Shown one piece after another: positions 5,432 to 9,262 of a stretch of 9,262 nt of DNA. The position numbers and the translations under genes are program-made. The stretch spans positions 1-9,262 of the forward strand of contig CAMLDW010000061.1 in NCBI GenBank assembly GCA_946479035.1, given 5' to 3'. Under the pieces are notes generated by a model that ran no database searches, was not told where the DNA came from, and was given only the letters and a program-made list of their open reading frames with translations. This DNA comes from an uncultured Chthonomonadaceae bacterium. GTDB taxonomy: Bacteria > Armatimonadota > Fimbriimonadia > Fimbriimonadales > Fimbriimonadaceae. Position 1 is the stretch's first letter. Every line of letters starts with the position of its first letter.

Positions 5432-6133
5432 CTAGGCCCGCTTGAAGACGAGGTCCTGCGTGTCGGCGCCGTTCTTCGAGTCGATCGCTATGAGGCTCTT
5501 GCCGTCGGGCGCGACCTTGAGGAGCATCGGCTTGTCGTTGACGCTGGCCTGGGCGCCGTTCTTCTTGGCGAAGTCCTCGGGCTTCATCCCCATGAACTCG
5601 GTAGGGGTGAGCGACATCACGTCGCCGTTCTGCACCCACGTGCCCTTCATCGGCATACCCATCATCGCCATCGTGAAGGTCTTGTCCTTGCTGACGTTGA
5701 GGTCGAAGGTCATCATGGCGCCGAGCGCCTGGGCCATCGACTCGGTGAACTGCTCGGCGGCCTTGCGCTGCTCGGGCGTGGTGTTCGGGTCGGCGGCCAT
5801 CTTGGTGCGCTCCTTCTCCATCTGTGCCTTCATGTCGATCTTCGCGACCCAATGGCCGTAGACGCCGGTGTTCTCCACCGTTTGGTCAGGCTGCGGCCCT
5901 TCCCCGGCTGTCGTCGCCTGTGGAAGCTGTACGTCGGTTGCCGGTTGCTGGCCGTTGCTGACGGTCTGTAGCTGTGGCGCGCCGCGGTCTTTGTCGCCCA
6001 TGTAGACGTCGAGCGCCTTCGTGTCGAACTTGCCCTCGGTGCCGAGGGCGGTCGTGTCTTCGAACTTGCATCCGACGGCGAGCAAAAGAGCTGCCATCGC
6101 CAGGCCCGTACCAAGCTTGTTCAGAGCGGACAT
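5432..6133 (-). CDS. Lipoprotein, Met-rich, paralogue of its upstream neighbour
   Basis: From the ATG at 6131-6133 the protein has 233 residues. It opens with a lipoprotein signal: Lys6, a hydrophobic stretch, and lipobox LAVGC with Cys22 as lipidated residue. A Pro/Gln/Thr-rich linker (about 55-85) leads to a small domain starting YGHW, with a charged helix, then FDLNVSKDKTFT, MKGTWVQNGDVMSLTP and a closing VAPDGKSLIAI strand. The order resembles the upstream lipoprotein, suggesting duplication. The domain is rich in Met (AMMGMPMKG, FMGMK). I do not recognise a named family; a lipocalin-like or all-beta envelope domain is possible. An earlier in-frame ATG at 6158-6160 was rejected because it places nine extra residues before the signal peptide and lies inside an inverted repeat. 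GGTGA ends 4 nt before the chosen ATG. Function unknown; envelope-anchored. Confidence 0.75.
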   Translation of the reverse strand: MSALNKLGTGLAMAALLLAVGCKFEDTTALGTEGKFDTKALDVYMGDKDRGAPQLQTVSNGQQPATDVQLPQATTAGEGPQPDQTVENTGVYGHWVAKIDMKAQMEKERTKMAADPNTTPEQRKAAEQFTESMAQALGAMMTFDLNVSKDKTFTMAMMGMPMKGTWVQNGDVMSLTPTEFMGMKPEDFAKKNGAQASVNDKPMLLKVAPDGKSLIAIDSKNGADTQDLVFKRA

Positions 6134-6140
6134 AAGGTCA

Positions 6141-6163
6141 CCAGTGACGATTGTCGTCACTGG
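6141..6163 (-). promoter_or_regulatory. Perfect dyad abutting the lipoprotein ribosome binding site
   Basis: CCAGTGACGA (6141-6150) and TCGTCACTGG (6154-6163) are a perfect 10-bp inverted repeat with a 3-nt centre. On the minus strand it lies in the 63-nt gap between the two lipoprotein genes. Its last two G residues belong to the GGTGA that precedes the second ATG by 4 nt. As RNA it would partly hide the ribosome binding site; as DNA it would suit a dimeric regulator. No T-run follows, so it is not an intrinsic terminator. Confidence 0.6.
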
Positions 6164-6196
6164 CTCGTTGGCGCGTTGCTGAGGGATTTACCGGCT

Positions 6197-6616
6197 TTAC
6201 TGGGCATCGTCCCTGGTGAAGACGTAGCCTTGGTTCGTGGCGCTGGTGTTGTGCTCGAAGGTCAACTGCCTTCCGTCCTGCGAGACGTCGAGGACCAGTG
6301 CGGCCGCAGACCCGTTCGCGCCCGCGATCTGGAAGTCGAAGGGACCCTTGGGAACGAGGCTGACTTTGTGCTCGGAGTAGGTCCAGGTGCCTTCGCCCAG
6401 CCTTGAAGTGTAGGTGTGGTCGGCCCTGAACTCGATCGGGAACGCGAAGTTTTCGGCGAACGCCTGTGCTGCCGCCGTGAGCGGCTTGTCCTTGGCTTCT
6501 TTCTTTGCCTCGTCGCTGATCTGGACCCTGCCTGTCCACTTTCCGAGGAGGCTCTTTTCTGAAAAGCCGCAACCCGCGAGCAACAGAGGCAACAAGAGAA
6601 CCACGCACCTCTTCAT
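6197..6616 (-). CDS. Small lipoprotein, first of a tandem pair
   Basis: The protein (139 aa) has a short lipoprotein signal (Lys2, Arg3, hydrophobic 5-14) and lipobox LLAGC with Cys16. The mature part begins with LLGKWTGRVQI, an acidic/basic helix (about 35-55), then FPIEFRADHTYTS, GEGTWTYSEHKVSLVP and a C-terminal LDVSQDGRQLTF strand. The pattern (GKW, strand, D-x-T-x-T, G-x-W, V-S-L-x-P, DGRQL) recurs in the next gene. It looks like a compact beta-rich extracytoplasmic domain, comparable in layout to lipocalin-like proteins, but I do not recognise a family and the substrate is unknown. The ATG has no ribosome binding site; TACGCT lies 9 nt before it, so the mRNA may be leaderless. It is divergent from asnS and co-directional with the second lipoprotein, 63 nt apart, so they likely form one operon. 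Confidence 0.8.
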   Translation of the reverse strand: MKRCVVLLLPLLLAGCGFSEKSLLGKWTGRVQISDEAKKEAKDKPLTAAAQAFAENFAFPIEFRADHTYTSRLGEGTWTYSEHKVSLVPKGPFDFQIAGANGSAAALVLDVSQDGRQLTFEHNTSATNQGYVFTRDDAQ

Positions 6617-6625
6617 CGAGCACCG

Positions 6626-6631
6626 AGCGTA
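6626..6631 (-). promoter_or_regulatory. -10-like hexamer of the lipoprotein operon, leaderless candidate
   Basis: On the minus strand TACGCT is followed by exactly 9 nt (CGGTGCTCG) and ATG. No Shine-Dalgarno sequence fits in this space. It lies about 62 bp from the divergent asnS hexamer, so the two promoters are nearly back to back. Confidence 0.45.
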
Positions 6632-6693
6632 CCGCCATTTGACTCTGCAGAGCCTCCTCCCTAGCCTAGGCGGGCCGGCACCTGGAGGAACGG

Positions 6694-6699
6694 TAAAAT
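6694..6699 (+). promoter_or_regulatory. -10-like hexamer of asnS, leaderless candidate
   Basis: TAAAAT is followed by exactly 9 nt (CGGCCTCCC) and the asnS ATG. GGAGGAA at 6684-6690 looks like a ribosome binding site but is 18 nt from the ATG and upstream of the hexamer, so it would not be in the transcript. CCTAGCCTAGG (6660-6670), a short palindrome further upstream, could be an operator. Confidence 0.55.
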
Positions 6700-6708
6700 C
6701 GGCCTCCC

Positions 6709-8100
6709 ATGGATTACCGCCGGACGTACATCCGCGACCTGCTGGGGTCGCAGCCGGGCGGACAGGCGAGCGCGTTCGGCTGGGTGAAGACGCGGCGCGA
6801 CAGCAAGGGGGTCCACTTCGTGCAGCTGAGCGACGGCTCGTGCTTCCAGGACCTGCAGGTCGTGATCGAGGCTGGGCAGGTGCCGGAGGAGGAGCTGAAG
6901 AAGGTCACGACGGGCGCCTGCGCCCGCTTTGACGGCACTCTGGTCGCCTCCCCGGGCGAGGGGCAGGCTGTGGAGCTGAAGGCCACGGGGATGGAGGTGT
7001 TCGGACCGGCTGACCCAGCGACTTACCCGCTGCAGAAGAAGGGTGCGACGATGGAGTTCCTGCGGGAGATCGCGCACCTGCGCGTGCGCGGGAACACATT
7101 CGGGGCGGTGATGCGGGTGCGCAACCGCGCGGCGTGGGCGATTCACAAGTTCTTCCAGGACCGCGGTTTCTCGTGGATCCACACTCCGGTGATCACTGCG
7201 AGCGACGCGGAGGGCGCGGGCGCGATGTTCGCTGTGACGACGCTGATGGAGTCGCACGGCGGGAAGTACCGGCTGAAAGGGGACGACCCGACGCAGGACT
7301 TTTTCGGCAAGCCTTCGTTCCTGACGGTGAGCGGGCAGTTGAACGTGGAGACGCAGTGCCTGGGGCTGACGAACGTCTACACGTTCGGCCCGACGTTCCG
7401 CGCGGAGAACTCGAACACGGCGCGGCACCTGGCTGAGTTTTGGATGATCGAGCCGGAGCAGGCTTTTTGCGACATCGAGGGGAACATGAACCTGGCGGAG
7501 GAGTTCGTCCGCGAGGTGATCAACGACGCACTGGAGAACCGCGCGGACGACCTGGAGTTCTTCGACAAGCGGATGGAGCCGAAGCTGCTGGAGACGCTGA
7601 GGCACGTGGTGGAGTCGAAGTTCGAGCGGATCACCTACACTGAGGCGGTCGAGCTCTTGAAGAACAGCGGCGAGCCGTTCGAATACCCGGTGCAGTGGGG
7701 GAGCGACCTACAGAGCGAGCACGAGCGGTGGCTGACGGAGACGAAGATCGGCCGTCCCGTGATCGTGACGGACTACCCGAAGGAGATCAAGGCGTTCTAC
7801 ATGTACCAGAACGAGGACGGCAAGACGGTGCGCGCAATGGACGTGCTGGTGCCGCGGATCGGGGAGCTGATCGGCGGGTCGCAGCGCGAGGACCGGCTGG
7901 AGCGTCTGGAGCGGCGTATTGAGGAAATGGGGCTGCCGATGGAGGCGTACTGGTGGTACCTGGACCTGCGGCGGTTCGGTTCAGCGCCGCACGCGGGGTT
8001 CGGGCTGGGGTTCGAGCGACTGATCATGTACCTGACAGGGATGAAGAACATACGGGACGTGATCCCCTTCCACCGCGCCGTGGGTCAGGCGGAGTTTTAG
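6709..8100 (+). CDS. asnS: Asparaginyl-tRNA synthetase
   Basis: AsnRS charges tRNA-Asn with asparagine using ATP, in the cytoplasm. The protein is 463 aa, about the size of E. coli AsnS (466). The N-terminal OB-fold anticodon-binding domain (about 18-100) contains [20 protein letters not shown]. The class II catalytic core has motif 1 around [11 protein letters not shown] (153-163, Pro160), [18 protein letters not shown] (197-214), motif 2 [21 protein letters not shown] (230-250, Arg231) and motif 3 GFGLGFER (430-437, Arg437). [19 protein letters not shown] is typical of AsnRS rather than AspRS. The end reads IPFHRAVG where many relatives have IPFPRTPG, a small departure. The reading frame is intact. 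Direct charging of tRNA-Asn is expected, though the indirect GatCAB route could coexist elsewhere. The stop codon abuts the start of an ABC exporter, so the two are probably cotranscribed. Confidence 0.97.
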   Translation: MDYRRTYIRDLLGSQPGGQASAFGWVKTRRDSKGVHFVQLSDGSCFQDLQVVIEAGQVPEEELKKVTTGACARFDGTLVASPGEGQAVELKATGMEVFGPADPATYPLQKKGATMEFLREIAHLRVRGNTFGAVMRVRNRAAWAIHKFFQDRGFSWIHTPVITASDAEGAGAMFAVTTLMESHGGKYRLKGDDPTQDFFGKPSFLTVSGQLNVETQCLGLTNVYTFGPTFRAENSNTARHLAEFWMIEPEQAFCDIEGNMNLAEEFVREVINDALENRADDLEFFDKRMEPKLLETLRHVVESKFERITYTEAVELLKNSGEPFEYPVQWGSDLQSEHERWLTETKIGRPVIVTDYPKEIKAFYMYQNEDGKTVRAMDVLVPRIGELIGGSQREDRLERLERRIEEMGLPMEAYWWYLDLRRFGSAPHAGFGLGFERLIMYLTGMKNIRDVIPFHRAVGQAEF

Positions 8101-9262
8101 TTGCTCAAGATCTTTAAGGGCTTCGACCCGCGCTTGGCGGCCGAGCTGAAGTCGCAGCGGCGGTCCATCGTGAAGGGGCTGCTGTGCGTGGGGATCGGCG
8201 CGCTTTTGACGGCGGCGACGATCCCTCTGACGGAGCGGGCGATGCGGGCGATCGGCGACGCCGCGCCCGTGAGCGTGGACGTGCGGGACGCGCGGTACGG
8301 CGACCAGGAGATCGCGAAGGAGTTCGGGGTGAGCGCGGCAAAGGCGCGCGAGGCGATCTCCAAGCACCCCGCCGACCCGCGCGCGGCGCTGCCGAAGTCT
8401 GGGGACCTGGCCAAGGAGCTCGGGATCACGAAGGCTCGCGCGCAGGAGGGGCTCGACCACATTGCCGCCTCGTCGGGAGGCAAGGCCGAGAGCGCCTCGG
8501 ACGTCGCCGAGAGGCAGAGCCAGGCGCTGCGGACCCTCGGCTGGATCTGTCTGATCGTAGTCGGCGTGTTCGCGCTCAAGTACACGTTCACGCGCGGGCA
8601 GACGTACTACCTGAGCCGCGCGGCGACGCGGCTGGCTAGCGACCTTCGCATCCGGCTCTACGACAAGCTGATGCGGATGCCGGTGACGTACTTCAACGAG
8701 CGGCGGACCGGCTCGATCCAGAGCGTGCTGACGAACGACGTGAACGTCTACCAGAACGCGGTGAACATCATCCGCGACTCGATCGACGGGCCGTTCAAGG
8801 CGACGGCGGCGCTGGTGACGATCTTTGTCATCCAGTGGAAGCTGGCGATCGTGGCTGTGCTCTTCATCCCCGTGTTGGCCTGGTTCGTACAGCGCAACGG
8901 CCGCAAGATGCGCGAGGCGCAGGCGCAGGTGCAAGAGGACCTCTCGGTGCTTACGGGAGTGAGCCAAGAGGGGCTGACCGGCGCGCGTGTGATCAAGGCC
9001 TTCGCCGCCGAGGACCGGATGTCGCGCATCTACACCGTGCTGGTGGAAAAGACGTTCGCCAGCCAGATCCGGGCGGTGCGGCGCTTTGCGCAACTGCGGC
9101 CGATGGTGGAGTTCGTGGGCGCGGTCTCGCTGGCGACGATCCTTTACATCTGCGGCTACATGGCAAGGGCAGGGACGTTGCACATCTCGGAGATCGTGGC
9201 GCTGACGCTTGCGCTCGACATCATCAACCAGGGAGCGCGGGCGCTGAGCAACGTGAACAACA
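8101..9262 (+). CDS. Type I ABC exporter, membrane-domain part (partial, runs off the window)
   Basis: The visible 387 residues are the transmembrane half of an MsbA/multidrug-type exporter; the ATP-binding domain lies beyond the edge. The TTG start directly follows the asnS stop codon, with AGGCGGAG six bases upstream as a good ribosome binding site, and yields a normal cytoplasmic N terminus. Helices: TM1 about 24-44, TM2 146-164, TM3/TM4 about 230-263, TM5 about 336-354, TM6 from about 364. Family signatures include FNERRTGSIQSVLTNDV (198-214), the coupling region, and GARVIKAFAAED (294-305). The TM1-TM2 loop, normally about 20-40 residues, is about 100 here, hydrophilic, and holds two similar helix-turn-helix-like units (about 69-88 and 101-120). 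By family topology this loop faces outside. Substrate unknown: lipid, peptide or drug export are all possible. A homodimer or an adjacent half-transporter partner cannot be distinguished here. Confidence 0.93.
   Translation, partial: MLKIFKGFDPRLAAELKSQRRSIVKGLLCVGIGALLTAATIPLTERAMRAIGDAAPVSVDVRDARYGDQEIAKEFGVSAAKAREAISKHPADPRAALPKSGDLAKELGITKARAQEGLDHIAASSGGKAESASDVAERQSQALRTLGWICLIVVGVFALKYTFTRGQTYYLSRAATRLASDLRIRLYDKLMRMPVTYFNERRTGSIQSVLTNDVNVYQNAVNIIRDSIDGPFKATAALVTIFVIQWKLAIVAVLFIPVLAWFVQRNGRKMREAQAQVQEDLSVLTGVSQEGLTGARVIKAFAAEDRMSRIYTVLVEKTFASQIRAVRRFAQLRPMVEFVGAVSLATILYICGYMARAGTLHISEIVALTLALDIINQGARALSNVNN

Noticed and set aside
6134..6160. Upstream ATG (6158-6160) as start of the second lipoprotein
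   Set aside because: It would put MTTIVTGDL before an otherwise complete lipoprotein signal, lies within the inverted repeat and has no ribosome binding site; the ATG at 6131-6133 has GGTGA 4 nt upstream.
6684..6690. GGAGGAA as the asnS ribosome binding site
   Set aside because: It is 18 nt from the ATG, too far for normal initiation, and lies upstream of the likely -10 hexamer.
8302..8465. A separate small DNA-binding gene inside the exporter
   Set aside because: The helix-turn-helix-like stretch is in the same uninterrupted frame between TM1 and TM2, with no internal stop or new start signal.
7981..9183. 400-codon minus-strand frame opposite the ABC exporter
   Set aside because: His/Arg-rich shadow opposite clear exporter motifs and transmembrane helices.

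Overview
The window is GC-rich, densely packed bacterial chromosome. It holds seven complete protein genes and the 5' part of an eighth. Nothing in it marks a phage, plasmid or insertion sequence, and I see no tRNA, rRNA or CRISPR array. The chemotaxis and cyclic-di-GMP type genes, the lipobox lipoproteins and a bacterial AsnRS suggest a free-living, probably motile bacterium. The phylum cannot be fixed from this sequence. The -10-like hexamers lying just before start codons recall Deinococcus- or Actinobacteria-style leaderless genes, and an Armatimonadota/Fimbriimonadia-like source would also fit, but that is a guess.

Layout. (1) About 93-1577, plus strand: a CheD-type receptor deamidase gene abuts an HDOD-domain gene (stop codon directly followed by ATG), a two-gene signalling operon. 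(2) 1640-2524, minus strand: a PhzF-family isomerase/epimerase gene whose reading frame contains two copies of a GC-palindromic repeat. (3) 2525-2815: a gene-free stretch with repeat remnants. (4) 2816-4171, minus strand: a membrane-anchored HD-GYP protein with an extracytoplasmic sensor, a likely c-di-GMP phosphodiesterase. (5) 4325-5182, plus strand: a soluble M48-type zinc peptidase. (6) 5183-5431: a convergent intergenic region with a repeat copy, an AT-rich inverted repeat and a strong terminator. (7) 5432-6616, minus strand: two tandem, probably paralogous lipoproteins separated by a perfect 10-bp dyad that abuts the second gene's ribosome binding site. (8) 6709 to the window end, plus strand: asnS followed without a gap by a type I ABC exporter that runs off the edge.

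How it fits together. CheD/HDOD and HD-GYP are signalling proteins that commonly control motility or surface behaviour, but they are in separate convergent units here, so a shared pathway is inference. The remaining genes look like ordinary housekeeping or envelope functions.

Three observations stand out. Two palindromic repeats are tolerated in frame inside one enzyme gene, in opposite orientations. An exact 9-nt spacing separates a TANNNT-like hexamer from ATG at several transcription-unit starts. The first extracytoplasmic loop of the ABC exporter is enlarged and carries two helix-turn-helix-like repeats. I see no complete, previously undescribed multi-gene system such as a defence island or new secretion locus.
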